64,000 nt of DNA from contig NZ_FBXK01000001.1 in NCBI RefSeq assembly GCF_900013425.1, positions 470,001 to 534,000 on the forward strand. Direction: 5' to 3'. This DNA is from Sphingobium sp. Z007 (GTDB lineage: Bacteria; Pseudomonadota; Alphaproteobacteria; Sphingomonadales; Sphingomonadaceae). Made by a program: the position numbers and the translations under genes. Below are positions 34,618-43,523 of the stretch, piece by piece (position 1 is the first letter of the stretch; each line of letters starts with the position of its first letter). The notes beneath the pieces were generated by a model. That model made no database searches, was not told the DNA's origin, and worked only from the letters and a program-made list of their open reading frames with translations.

Positions 34618-36924
34618 TCAGAATTTCTTGCGGATCGTTCCGAACACTTGTCGTGGGGAACCGGCCTGCATGGTGTTGTTCAGCGACGTCGCATTGTTGA
34701 AGAACTGACCCGAGCCCAAGGCGGCGATATAATCCCTGTTGAACAGGTTAACGGCATTGACCTGCAGCTCTATGCCGCCAAGCGGGCTGCCTTCTGGAAA
34801 GCGATAGCCGATCGCCGCATCGAACAATATGTACGACTTGACCTTCAAATCGCCCGTATAGGTCAGGTTGCGATTGGACGTGTAGGCGCCCGACAAATTG
34901 CCAAACAGGGCGCCGTCGTCATAATTGACCTCTCCCTTCGCCAGATGCGCGGGCGTATCGACGGTGCGCACGCCTTTGGTGGGGACCAGTGCGGTGCCAT
35001 TGACGGTATCGTCGTCATAGCTGCTGTCATTGTAGGAATAGGAACCGATCAACGACAAGGCGGGCGTCACGCGATAAGTCGCGCCGATTTCGATGCCCCG
35101 GCTGGTGACGCTGCCCACATTTTGCAGGATGCTGGGGTTGCCCAGAATGTTCGCCCCACTAAATGCCGCCAGCAGGCGATTTTCGAACTTCACGTCATAC
35201 AGGGTCACGACACCCTTCAGCGCGCCCGCGTCGAACCGCCAGCCCGCTTCGATCGTGCGCGATGTTTCAGGCTTCAGCGTATTTCTGATCGCCTCGAACC
35301 CCGCCTGTGTGGTGCCGAATGGCCCCCGGAAGGAGCTGATATAGGCACGCATATTTTCCGCATAATTGGCGAAGAATTCCTGACGCCCGGCCTTGAAGGT
35401 CGCGCCGATCTGGGGCTGGAACCAGTCCTTCGCGGCGATCTTGCCGTTGATGAACGGCGTGCCGAACGTGGTCGTGATGCCATTTTCCACACGCGCGCCC
35501 TTGAACCCGCCTGCGATGGTCAGTGCATCGCTCAGCTGCCAGCTGTCGCTGACATGGAACTGGTTGGTGACGGTGGTCAGGTCGGTCAGGAAGTCGCTGG
35601 CGAACGGGTTTTTCAGGAAATCCGTGACATCGGGCCGGTTGGTCTGGCTGACGGCATAATAGTTGCGATCGGTGATCGCGTCATTATCCTCATGCCAATA
35701 GCCGATCTGGATGGTGTGGTTGGCCAGGCGCGCGGTCGCGTTGACGATGCCGCCATCGCGATTGATACCATATTCCGTGGTCCGCACCGACAAGGGAAAG
35801 CCATCCGGGCTGAACTTGGCCGGCGTGTAGATGCCACCGCTACCCTTGTCATAATGATGATAATAGGTCGCCGCCACGTCGAGCCAGTCGCTTACCGGCA
35901 CGTCCAGGGTCATGGCACCCAACACATCCTCGCGCACGCCGCCGCTGTCATAATAGGTGTCGTTGACATTGGTGTAGGGCGCCGGGAAACTGGTCCCCGC
36001 CGTGGGGAAGGGAAGGGGGCGTCCGGCTGCGGCGGCTGTCTTGTTGGCGCTGACCTGCGACAACAGCACGGCGGTGTCGAAATCCGGGGCGAGGAAATCG
36101 AGATCATAGCCGATGCGGTCCAGCGTCGCGGGCGACAGGTCCGCATAATTGCGCTCCTTGTGCAGCGAATAATTGACCCATCCTGTCAGCGTTGCGTCGC
36201 CGATCTTCTGTACGATCTTGCCGTTGACCTTGCGATCGGTCTGCTTGCCAAAACCCTTCCATTTGTCCGCGTCATGATAGACGCCCGACAGCGAGATGAG
36301 CGTGCCACTGGGAAGTTCGCCGCTTTCCAACCGCGCATAGATGTGGGCGGTGTCGTACATGCCATAAGTGGCAGCGATCTCTCCGCCCATTTCCTGGGAA
36401 GGGGCGCGCGATACGAACTCCAGATTGCCGCCCAGATTGCTGGTCGACGCGATGCCCAGCGCGCCCGCGCCCTGCGACACGTCCACCCGTGCGATATTTT
36501 CCGCAGCGATCGCGCGGCTGACATGCAGGCCGTTATGGCCGTTATAGAACATGTCGCCCAACGGGACGCCGTCCAGCGTATAGCCCATCTGGCTCTGGTT
36601 GAAACCACGGACTGACAGGCGCGTGCCCAGTTCATAAGAGCCGAAAGGATCGGAACTCTGGAGCGCGACACCGGGCAACCGCGCAACGGCCTTGAGCGGC
36701 GAGCTGCCCGGCGCCAGGATTTCGATCGCCTTGGCGGAAACGGTCTGTTCCTGACGGACCTTGCCCTGGCCATAGACGACGATCTCGTTTTGCGCTGCGT
36801 CGCCCTCTGCCGGGGCGGCTGCGGGCGCATTGCCCTCTCCTGTAGTCGTTTGAGCCTGCGCCGCTGCCGCGTTCAGCAGCAGGATGCAGGTTGCAGACGT
36901 CTGCAGCATTGTCCTGAACTTCAT
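34618..36924 (-). CDS. TonB-dependent outer-membrane receptor
   Basis: A 768-residue receptor with the start at ATG 36924 (MKFRTMLQTSATCILLLNAAAAQAQ signal), next to a GGGGGG run. The plug holds EIVVYGQGKVRQEQ, LGTRLSVRGFNQSQMGYTLDGVPLGDM and the variant core DVSQGAGALGIASTSNLGGNLEF, distinct from the VLRGPQGTLFG type of the other three receptors here. The C-terminus ends FGTIRKKF with the final aromatic residue. It is divergent from a PhoD phosphatase, and a Pho-box-like repeat lies between them, so this receptor may import a phosphorus compound rather than a carbon skeleton. That is inference from position. Confidence 0.9.
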   Translation of the reverse strand: MKFRTMLQTSATCILLLNAAAAQAQTTTGEGNAPAAAPAEGDAAQNEIVVYGQGKVRQEQTVSAKAIEILAPGSSPLKAVARLPGVALQSSDPFGSYELGTRLSVRGFNQSQMGYTLDGVPLGDMFYNGHNGLHVSRAIAAENIARVDVSQGAGALGIASTSNLGGNLEFVSRAPSQEMGGEIAATYGMYDTAHIYARLESGELPSGTLISLSGVYHDADKWKGFGKQTDRKVNGKIVQKIGDATLTGWVNYSLHKERNYADLSPATLDRIGYDLDFLAPDFDTAVLLSQVSANKTAAAAGRPLPFPTAGTSFPAPYTNVNDTYYDSGGVREDVLGAMTLDVPVSDWLDVAATYYHHYDKGSGGIYTPAKFSPDGFPLSVRTTEYGINRDGGIVNATARLANHTIQIGYWHEDNDAITDRNYYAVSQTNRPDVTDFLKNPFASDFLTDLTTVTNQFHVSDSWQLSDALTIAGGFKGARVENGITTTFGTPFINGKIAAKDWFQPQIGATFKAGRQEFFANYAENMRAYISSFRGPFGTTQAGFEAIRNTLKPETSRTIEAGWRFDAGALKGVVTLYDVKFENRLLAAFSGANILGNPSILQNVGSVTSRGIEIGATYRVTPALSLIGSYSYNDSSYDDDTVNGTALVPTKGVRTVDTPAHLAKGEVNYDDGALFGNLSGAYTSNRNLTYTGDLKVKSYILFDAAIGYRFPEGSPLGGIELQVNAVNLFNRDYIAALGSGQFFNNATSLNNTMQAGSPRQVFGTIRKKF

Positions 36925-37026
36925 GGCTAATATCCCCCCGATCAGGATGATCGGTGGTGCGCCGCTACCCGCGGAGAAAGACTTTGGCGCTACGGTTTGG
37001 TTGCATTTCAAAGACAGCGGGCCAAC

Positions 37027-37044
37027 ACGTCATGGTGCGGTCAT
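37027..37044 (+). promoter_or_regulatory. Pho-box-like direct repeat upstream of phoD
   Basis: ACGTCAT-GGTG-CGGTCAT: two 7-mers separated by four bases, the exact spacing of PhoB boxes (CTGTCAT-N4-CTGTCAT). The repeats match the consensus at 5 and 6 of 7 positions. The site ends 24 bases before the PhoD start and is about 100 bp from the divergent TonB gene. Confidence 0.45.
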
Positions 37045-37068
37045 GAAGCCGACCTAACGCCCACGGGC

Positions 37069-38571
37069 ATGTCGATCGACGAACAGCTCTGGCATCGCCG
37101 CGCCGTGATGCAGGCCATGGCGGCGTTCATGCTGGTCGCCCCTGTGACCATCGACCTGCACGCGCGGACGACGTCGGACCCCTTTGCCCTGGGCGTGGCT
37201 TCGGGTGATCCGGGCAAAGACGGTTTTGTCCTGTGGACGCGCCTGTTGAGCGCCGATGCGACGCCGCTGGCGGCCCATGCCGTCGCGGTTCGCTACGAAA
37301 TCGCCACCGACGAGCATTTTCGTCACATCGTGAAAGCGGGGCAGGGGCTGGCCCGCCCGGAACGCGCCCATGCTGTCCATGTGGAGATAAGCGGGTTGTC
37401 GCCGGGACGCCCCTATTGGTATCGTTTCCACGCTCTTGGCGCCACCAGTCCTGTCGGCCGGGCTGTCACGGTTCCGCGGACGGCAGACCGGCTGCGTATG
37501 GCGCTCACCTCCTGCCAGCATTGGGAACAGGCGCGGTTCGGCGCCTATCGCGACTTGGTTGCAGCGCAGCCCGACCTGATCCTCCAGGTGGGCGACTATA
37601 TCTATGAGCAGAGCTATGTTGGCCAGCCGAAGATACGCGATTTCGGCGCGCCGGAGCCGAAGTCACTGGCAGATTATCGCCAGCGCCATGCGCTGTACAA
37701 GACCGACCCGGATTTACAGGCGGCTCACCGGGCCGCCCCATGGATCGTCACATGGGACGATCATGAAGTATTGAACGATTATGCTAACCTCGCCAATCGC
37801 GATGCTCTTCCGCCCGAACTATTCGCGCCGCGCCGCGCCGCCGCCTATCGGGCCTATTTCGAGCATATGCCGATCCGGCCCAGCCTGTGGCTCGAACGCT
37901 CTGCGCCGCTTCTGTATCGCGCCGTCGATTGGGCGGACCTCGTGTCGCTATCGGTATTGGACACGCGCCAATATCGCACCGCCCCGCCCTGCGCGATGCC
38001 GCACATGGCGCGCAACGTGCCGATACGCGACTGCGCGGAAGCCGGCGCGCCGGATCGCACCATCATGGGGGCAGCGCAGGAGGCATGGCTGGCCGGGCGA
38101 CTGGAAAGCGAACGTCGCCCTTGGACGCTGATCGCGCAACAGGTCTTCTTTGCGCCGCTGTGGCTGGACGCCGCGCGGACCAGCAGTTTCAGCGATCAGT
38201 GGGACGGCTATGCCGCCAATCGCAACCGGGTGCTGGCGGGCCTGGCCCGATCCGCGGTGCGCAATGCGGTGGTGCTGAGCGGCGACGTCCACAGTTTCTG
38301 GCTCAACGACCTGCATGACGCATCCAACAAAAAGGTCGGGACCGAAATCGTCACCTCCGCCCTTGCGGCCGCGTCTCCGCCGCCCGGCCGGTTCGGCGAC
38401 ATCAGGGCCAATAACCCCCATGTCCGTTTCAGCGATGTCGATCATGCGGGCTATGTTCTTATCGATATCACGCCGAGTGCGCTGATTGCGGATTTCCGCG
38501 CAATCGGGGACAGGACACAAATGAAAAGCCCCATGTCCTCCGTGGCGCAGTTTACTGTCGAGGCAGATTAG
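37069..38571 (+). CDS. phoD: PhoD-family alkaline phosphatase/phosphodiesterase
   Basis: A 500-residue PhoD-type enzyme. FALGVASGDPGKDGFVLWTRL starts the N-terminal PhoD domain. Metal-site motifs follow: TSCQHWEQ, LILQVGDYIYEQ, WIVTWDDHEVLNDY (about residues 225-238), and VVLSGDVHSFW near the C-terminus. These bind Fe3+/Ca2+ in PhoD, which hydrolyses phosphate mono- and diesters outside the cytoplasm. The N-terminus HRRAVMQAMAAFMLVAPVTI looks like a twin-arginine signal with a short hydrophobic run. The start is uncertain: ATG 37069 has a weak ribosome site. The Pho-box-like site upstream suggests induction under phosphate limitation. Confidence 0.88.
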   Translation: MSIDEQLWHRRAVMQAMAAFMLVAPVTIDLHARTTSDPFALGVASGDPGKDGFVLWTRLLSADATPLAAHAVAVRYEIATDEHFRHIVKAGQGLARPERAHAVHVEISGLSPGRPYWYRFHALGATSPVGRAVTVPRTADRLRMALTSCQHWEQARFGAYRDLVAAQPDLILQVGDYIYEQSYVGQPKIRDFGAPEPKSLADYRQRHALYKTDPDLQAAHRAAPWIVTWDDHEVLNDYANLANRDALPPELFAPRRAAAYRAYFEHMPIRPSLWLERSAPLLYRAVDWADLVSLSVLDTRQYRTAPPCAMPHMARNVPIRDCAEAGAPDRTIMGAAQEAWLAGRLESERRPWTLIAQQVFFAPLWLDAARTSSFSDQWDGYAANRNRVLAGLARSAVRNAVVLSGDVHSFWLNDLHDASNKKVGTEIVTSALAAASPPPGRFGDIRANNPHVRFSDVDHAGYVLIDITPSALIADFRAIGDRTQMKSPMSSVAQFTVEAD

Positions 38572-38763
38572 CGCGCATGGCAAAAATTATAGCGTGACTG
38601 ACGCATTGGTGTGACGTTTGGGCAGGTGTTCAGATGAGAAGGGGTGATGGCCCATGCGCGGCATTATATTTATAGTGACGACCAGGCGCGTTGCGTCATG
38701 TGCCACCTTTGCGTCCGCTTCCGCGTCGCGAACGGCCCGTCGTCATGGGATCGCCAGGCGTCG

Positions 38764-39714
38764 TCATTTGAACGCCCAGCGTAATGTCTGCGCGACGCCG
38801 AACGTGCCTGCGCGCACGATCGGGCGCTCGAATGGGGAGATGTTCAGCCGGTGCATGGCGCGCGCCCAGGACGGAAGCAGGTCCACCGCCGCCTGAACCG
38901 CCAGCCGTTTTGGCGCTTCTACCGCCACGCTGGCCGTGCGGCTCTGCATAATCAGTCTGGCGACTGTCTGGGTGCGCCCATCGACCAGCAGTTGGGGGCG
39001 CATGGTTTCGATAAAGGCCTGCGCCTCGGATCGCGACGTGGGGACCGGGCTGGCCCCCATCGCCTGGCCGATCAGCGCCATTTCCGCGAAATATCGATCC
39101 TGATCGGCGGCGGACATGGCTGGTTCCCCATAGCGAATCCACGCATTGAGGAAGCTGGTGGTTTCGGTGACGTGGACCCATGCCAGAAGCGCAGGATCAT
39201 TGGCATGATAGGCTGCGCCGTTCGGCAGCGTGCCGCGGACATGGTCATGAATGCTGCGAACGCGCGCGATGGTGGCTTCCGCCAATGCCCGATCGGCGTA
39301 GGTCGTTACTGCAATGAAGCGGGCGGTCCGACGCAGGCGCCCGTGCATGTCCGCGCGAAAATTGGAATGGTCCCATACGCCAGCCAGAACGGACGGATGC
39401 AACATCTGCATGAGCAGGCTGCTGATCCCGCCGACCATCATCGACCCAACGTCGCCATGCACACGCCATGCAACCGACCCGGCGTCGAAAAGCGCGTCGG
39501 CGCTTCTCGATACCGGCGTTTCCCCCCTGCCATGGTCATTGAACATGTCGACCACCTGACGGCGGATGGTTTGTTTGATGCCGTTGGACAGGGTGCGAGG
39601 TGTCAGCATATCGGGATCAACGAACGGCGTACAGGATTGGTCCGCGCGGACTTTCAATGCTTGTCGGCCGATCCTGGTTCCGCCATTTTGCGGTGCTTTT
39701 CCTGCTATTCTCAT
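38764..39714 (-). CDS. DUF2236 (MpaB/Lcp-like) oxygenase-family protein
   Basis: A 316-residue DUF2236 protein. The sequence WRVHGDVGSMMVGGISSLLMQMLHPSVLAGVWDHSNF (about residues 83-119), with conserved His residues, and HVTETTSFLNAW further on match the family, which includes the rubber-cleaving latex clearing protein and MpaB farnesyl-cleaving oxygenase. Those bind b-type haem or iron through such His residues. Bacterial family members are mostly uncharacterised. It is transcribed alone, convergent with the phoD gene, and no signal peptide is seen, so it should be cytoplasmic or membrane-associated. A link to terpenoid cleavage is attractive but unsupported. Confidence 0.82.
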   Translation of the reverse strand: MRIAGKAPQNGGTRIGRQALKVRADQSCTPFVDPDMLTPRTLSNGIKQTIRRQVVDMFNDHGRGETPVSRSADALFDAGSVAWRVHGDVGSMMVGGISSLLMQMLHPSVLAGVWDHSNFRADMHGRLRRTARFIAVTTYADRALAEATIARVRSIHDHVRGTLPNGAAYHANDPALLAWVHVTETTSFLNAWIRYGEPAMSAADQDRYFAEMALIGQAMGASPVPTSRSEAQAFIETMRPQLLVDGRTQTVARLIMQSRTASVAVEAPKRLAVQAAVDLLPSWARAMHRLNISPFERPIVRAGTFGVAQTLRWAFK

Positions 39715-39761
39715 GATCGACGTTCAATAAGGGGTATCGGCTCGATATCGCCGCTTCGCCT

Positions 39762-39986
39762 TCACTCGCGACCGAGTTTGGCCTTCATCTCGTCGATCTT
39801 CAGCGACGCCTCCGCTTTGGTCAGGTCATCCGCTGGCAGTGCCACGCCTGCTTCCTCGCACAAGGTCGCCAGATAGGACGCCTGCGCCCCGGTGATCGGT
39901 TCATCACCCGATACCCAATTGGCAGGATCTTTTTCGGCGTTCGAGGCCGGATGCTCGTCAAGTTTGGGATTGTGCAGTTCAGTCAT
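39762..39986 (-). CDS. DUF3072 small protein
   Basis: A 74-residue hydrophilic protein. NWVSGDEPITGAQASYLATLCEEAGVALPADDLTKAEASLKIDEMKAK fits DUF3072, a family of small proteins found widely in proteobacteria and actinobacteria and of unknown function; the middle resembles a helix-rich SAP-like or DNA-associated fold. A GAGGCGATC site precedes the ATG. It lies 47 bp upstream of the DUF2236 gene on the same strand, so the two may be transcribed together. No link with the catabolic genes is apparent. Confidence 0.75.
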   Translation of the reverse strand: MTELHNPKLDEHPASNAEKDPANWVSGDEPITGAQASYLATLCEEAGVALPADDLTKAEASLKIDEMKAKLGRE

Positions 39987-40195
39987 GATCGCCTCGTTGT
40001 TCTTGATACGTTCCTATATAACAGCCGGGACCGGATGTGGTTCCTGGATCATCTTGCAGGTCATGCCGCCATCAACGGCCATGATCGCCCGACGCCTACC
40101 CTAATATAAAGCTGAGGTTCTCAGCCACCCTCCAAAGCCTAGACTGCCGCCACTGCACGCGCGCCAGGCGCAAGCGCTTGGGAAGAGGATGGGCG

Positions 40196-41530
40196 ATGAC
40201 AAGAGAGCATTTTCTGGGACGGACGCTGGCCGATTTCGATCCGCCGGTGCGCGGCGATCCGATCACCGGAGAACGCTATTATTCCAAGCGCTGGGCGCGC
40301 GCCGAATGGCGCAACGTCTTTGCGAAGGTCTGGCATATCGGTGGGATGCTGGCTGACCTGGAGGAGCCGGGGGACTGGATCACCCATAATCTGATGCGCG
40401 ACAGCGTGATCATGATCCGGCAGGAGGATGGTTCGATCAAGGCCTTCTTCAACGCCTGCGTCCATCGCGGCAATCGGCTGCTCTGGTCCGACATGGGCAG
40501 CAGCGAACGGATCACCTGTTCCTATCATGGCTGGCAGTTCGGCAAGGACGGCACCTTGCTGTTTGCGCAGGATGCGGAGGATTTTCCCGGCGGCAATCCG
40601 TGCGGCAAGGCGCATCTGACCGAGATCGCCGTGGGCACATGGGGACCGTTCGTCTGGTTCAATATGGACCGGGAAGCCACGCCGCTATTGGAATGGTTGG
40701 CGCCGCTGCCCGATCAACTGGCGGGTTACCAGATGGAAACGATGACGCGGGTGCTGGACGTGCGCTGCGAAATCCCGAGCAACTGGAAGATCATTCGCGA
40801 TAATTTCAACGAAAGCTATCACCTGCCCACGCTCCACCCGGAACTGGCGAGCTTCATCGACGACGAATATACCGACACCAGTTTCGAAATGTATCCCAGC
40901 GGCCATAACCGCATGGTGCAAAAGGGGTGCCACCCGTCCAAGCGGCTGGACTATCCCGATGCGATGCAGCCACTGGTCGAGGACAGTCTGCGCGAATGGG
41001 GGCTGGACCCGGCCGATTTCACCGATCGCGCGACCCAGGCGCGGGTGGCGATCCAGCAGGCCAAGCGGCGGCTGGGGCCGGAACGGGGCTATCGGCATTT
41101 CGACACGATGACCGACAGCATGTTGACGGACTATTATCATTATACGCTCTGGCCCAACACGACGATCACGATGAGCCCCGACGGGTTCCAGATATTGCGG
41201 TCCGAACCACACCCAACTGACCCGGAAAAATGTATTTTCGACCATTGGTATCTCATGCCGCCGGTCGACGGGCGCACGGAAGTCGTCACCCCGGTCGGCG
41301 TCGTGCCCTTTGCGCCGGCCGAGCGGGAGGTCGTGATCTATGGCGACAAGACGCTGGGCTATGTGGCGGATCAGGATATGTCGGTCGCCGTCGGGCAGCA
41401 GCAAGGACTGCACTCGATGGGCTATAAGGGCGGCACGATTTCGGGTCAGGAAAAGCGCATCCAGCGCTTCCATGAATTGCTCAACGATGCGTGCGGCATC
41501 CATGGTGCGCTGCCGGCGGACGGAGACTGA
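40196..41530 (+). CDS. Rieske ring-hydroxylating oxygenase alpha subunit-like protein
   Basis: A 444-residue Rieske oxygenase, starting at ATG 40196 after GAAGAGG. ACVHRGNRLL and CSYHGWQFGKDG hold the cluster ligands, and DNFNESYHLPTLH carries the His pair of the mononuclear iron site. Domain layout (N-terminal Rieske, C-terminal catalytic) and length match alpha subunits such as those for carnitine, choline or aromatic substrates. No classical beta subunit follows; the next gene encodes a small SnoaL-like protein with the cone fold also used by beta subunits, overlapping by one base (TGATG). No reductase is adjacent. The substrate is unknown; it heads a five-gene operon with two SDRs. Confidence 0.9.
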   Translation: MTREHFLGRTLADFDPPVRGDPITGERYYSKRWARAEWRNVFAKVWHIGGMLADLEEPGDWITHNLMRDSVIMIRQEDGSIKAFFNACVHRGNRLLWSDMGSSERITCSYHGWQFGKDGTLLFAQDAEDFPGGNPCGKAHLTEIAVGTWGPFVWFNMDREATPLLEWLAPLPDQLAGYQMETMTRVLDVRCEIPSNWKIIRDNFNESYHLPTLHPELASFIDDEYTDTSFEMYPSGHNRMVQKGCHPSKRLDYPDAMQPLVEDSLREWGLDPADFTDRATQARVAIQQAKRRLGPERGYRHFDTMTDSMLTDYYHYTLWPNTTITMSPDGFQILRSEPHPTDPEKCIFDHWYLMPPVDGRTEVVTPVGVVPFAPAEREVVIYGDKTLGYVADQDMSVAVGQQQGLHSMGYKGGTISGQEKRIQRFHELLNDACGIHGALPADGD

Positions 41531-41931
41531 TGTCCCTGTTCGAGGACCGGGTGGCGATCAACGATGTGCTGGCGCGCTATGCCGATGGCGTGAACCGGCG
41601 GGACGCGGCCTTATGGGCATCGACCTGGGATGAAGAAGGCGAATGGTCCCTCTTCGGTCCCGATCCGGTCAAGGGCCGGGACGCCATCGTCGCGGCATGG
41701 GTGGAAGCGATGGCGGGTTTCCCTTTCGTCGTGATGATCGCTTCGCAGGGCATGGTGACGATCGAGGGGGATGGCGCGTCCGGGCGATCCTACACCAGCG
41801 AAGTGGCGCGCACCGTCGATGGCAGAAGAATGCGGGTGCAGGGCTGCTACGACGATCGCTACCGTAAACGCAACGGCGTCTGGGCCTTCGCCTTCCGTCA
41901 ATTCACCGTCCTCGACAGCGAAGACTATTGA
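41530..41931 (+). CDS. SnoaL-like/NTF2-fold protein
   Basis: A 133-residue protein of the SnoaL-like (PF13577) type: AINDVLARYADGVNRRDAALWASTWDEEGEW at the N-terminus and a final beta sheet with VWAFAFRQFTVLDSE. The fold occurs in polyketide cyclases, steroid isomerases, dehydratases and in small subunits of ring-hydroxylating dioxygenases. Because it overlaps the oxygenase stop codon by one base, it may be that enzyme's small partner or act on its product. Two other SnoaL-like proteins in the window (58131, 63264) also sit in catabolic operons. A catalytic role cannot be assigned from the residues seen. Confidence 0.82.
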   Translation: MSLFEDRVAINDVLARYADGVNRRDAALWASTWDEEGEWSLFGPDPVKGRDAIVAAWVEAMAGFPFVVMIASQGMVTIEGDGASGRSYTSEVARTVDGRRMRVQGCYDDRYRKRNGVWAFAFRQFTVLDSEDY

Positions 41932-41950
41932 TAGCGATCAGGAGATGATG

Positions 41951-42730
41951 ATGGCACGATTGGACGGCAAGGTTGCGATCATATTGGGCGCGTCCGACCC
42001 GCGCAGCATGGGCGCGGCGACCGCGCGGCGCTTTGCTGCCGAGGGCGCGAAGCTGGTGCTGGCGGCCCGCCGGGCGGATGCTGTCGCGGCGGTGGCGGCC
42101 GAACTGGGCGCGATCGCCGTCGGCTGCGACATTACGGACGAGGCGCAACTAGCCGCGCTCGCCAAGGCGGCAATCGATAGCTATGGGCAACTGGACATCG
42201 CGGTCAACTATGCAGGCATTGGCGGTTCGGGCGCGATACTGGACACTAGCGCCGACCTGTTCCGGCAGCAGGCAGATGTGCATTTTGTCGGCACCGGGCT
42301 GTTCATCAAACAAATGGCGCTGGCCATGACCCCTGCCGCCAATGGCAAGGGCGGTGGATCGATCATCACCGCCTCGTCGCTCACCGTGCTGGTGCAGGCG
42401 CCCGATTATGGCGCCTATGCAGGGTCGAAGGGCGGGGCGGACGTGCTGGTCAAAGTCGCCGCCAATGAACTGGGCGCACGCGGCATCCGGGTCAATTCCA
42501 TCGCGCCGGGTTTCACCAAAAGCGCCATGACGGAGGATTATTTCGCCATGCCGGCGGTGACCAATGCTTTCCTGAAGGAAATGCCGCTGGGGCGGTTCCC
42601 CACGGTCGAGGATATCGCCAACGCCGCGCTGTGGCTCGCCAGTGACGAGGCGTTTGTGACCGGCCAGCGGATCGACGTCACCGCGGGCCAGGCGCTGCGG
42701 CGAACGCCGCGGACGGAGGAGTTCGTCTGA
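41951..42730 (+). CDS. Short-chain dehydrogenase/reductase
   Basis: A 259-residue SDR. Three ATG codons occur in a row; the one at 41951 is six bases from AGGAG and is chosen. The cofactor loop reads GASDPRSMGAATA, a less common variant of TGxxxGxG that resembles the enoyl-ACP-reductase-like branch. The active-site YAGSK follows ASSL (Ser-Tyr-Lys). The C-terminus has VTAGQALRRTPRT. It overlaps the next SDR gene as TGATG. Probably it oxidises or reduces a hydroxylated product of the upstream Rieske oxygenase. The exact reaction is unknown. Confidence 0.87.
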   Translation: MARLDGKVAIILGASDPRSMGAATARRFAAEGAKLVLAARRADAVAAVAAELGAIAVGCDITDEAQLAALAKAAIDSYGQLDIAVNYAGIGGSGAILDTSADLFRQQADVHFVGTGLFIKQMALAMTPAANGKGGGSIITASSLTVLVQAPDYGAYAGSKGGADVLVKVAANELGARGIRVNSIAPGFTKSAMTEDYFAMPAVTNAFLKEMPLGRFPTVEDIANAALWLASDEAFVTGQRIDVTAGQALRRTPRTEEFV

Positions 42731-43521
42731 TGGGCCGCCTTTCGGGCAAAGCCGCGCTGGTCGTGGGCGCAGCAGGCGCTGAAAATATGGGGCAGGCGAT
42801 CGCGCGCTGCTTTGCCGATGAAGGCGCGCGGGTCGCGATCGCCGGGCGCAATATGGATGTGCTGGAAACGCTGGCGGGAGAAATTGACGGCGTCGCGCTG
42901 CCCTGCGACTTTTCCGACCGGACGAGCATCTTCGCTATGGTCGATGCGACCAAGGCGGCGCTTGGCGGTTTGGATATTGCGGTGAACGCCACCGGCTGGG
43001 GACTGCTCAAGCCGTTCCTCGAAACGACCGACGAGGATTTCGACCGGATGTATGCGCTGCAACTGCGCGGGCCGTTCCAGTTTCTGCAAGCGCTAATCCC
43101 GACCATGACGAATGGCGGGTCGGTCATCCAGATTAGTTCGGCGACCGCGACGATCATGTTCCACGATCATGACGCCTATATGGCGACGAAGGCGGGCACC
43201 GACCATATGATCCGCAGCGTCGCCAACCAGTTTGGCGACCGCGGCATCCGCTTCAACAGCGTGTCGCCGGGCGTCACCGAAACGCCCATGACAGCCGACG
43301 CCACCGCCGTGCCGGGCCTGATGGACGCCTTCCGCAAGGGGTATCCGCTCGGTCGCCATGGCACGCGGGCGGATGTCGCGGCGGCCTGCGTCTGGCTGGC
43401 CAGCGACGAATCTTTCATGACCGGCGAGAATATGCAGGTGAATGGCGGGCTGAGCCTGCGCGGTAATCCGTCCAAGGCGGATATCGAAGCGGCAGTCGCG
43501 GCGGCGATGGCGGCAGGCTGA
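42730..43521 (+). CDS. Short-chain dehydrogenase/reductase
   Basis: A 263-residue SDR, coupled to the previous SDR by one-base overlap. It shares the unusual cofactor loop (GAAGAENMGQAIA) with its neighbour, suggesting the two are related paralogues. The catalytic segment is ISSATATIMFHDHDAYMATK, with Tyr-x3-Lys, and VNGGLSLRG lies near the end. A dehydrogenase pair of this kind could interconvert hydroxyl and keto groups at two positions of one ring system. The next gene begins 2 bp after its stop. Confidence 0.87.
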   Translation: MGRLSGKAALVVGAAGAENMGQAIARCFADEGARVAIAGRNMDVLETLAGEIDGVALPCDFSDRTSIFAMVDATKAALGGLDIAVNATGWGLLKPFLETTDEDFDRMYALQLRGPFQFLQALIPTMTNGGSVIQISSATATIMFHDHDAYMATKAGTDHMIRSVANQFGDRGIRFNSVSPGVTETPMTADATAVPGLMDAFRKGYPLGRHGTRADVAAACVWLASDESFMTGENMQVNGGLSLRGNPSKADIEAAVAAAMAAG

Positions 43522-43523
43522 CG

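Noticed and set aside
34648..36615. 655-codon plus-strand open frame opposite the third TonB receptor gene
   Set aside because: Shadow of the minus-strand receptor, which carries signal peptide, plug and barrel features.
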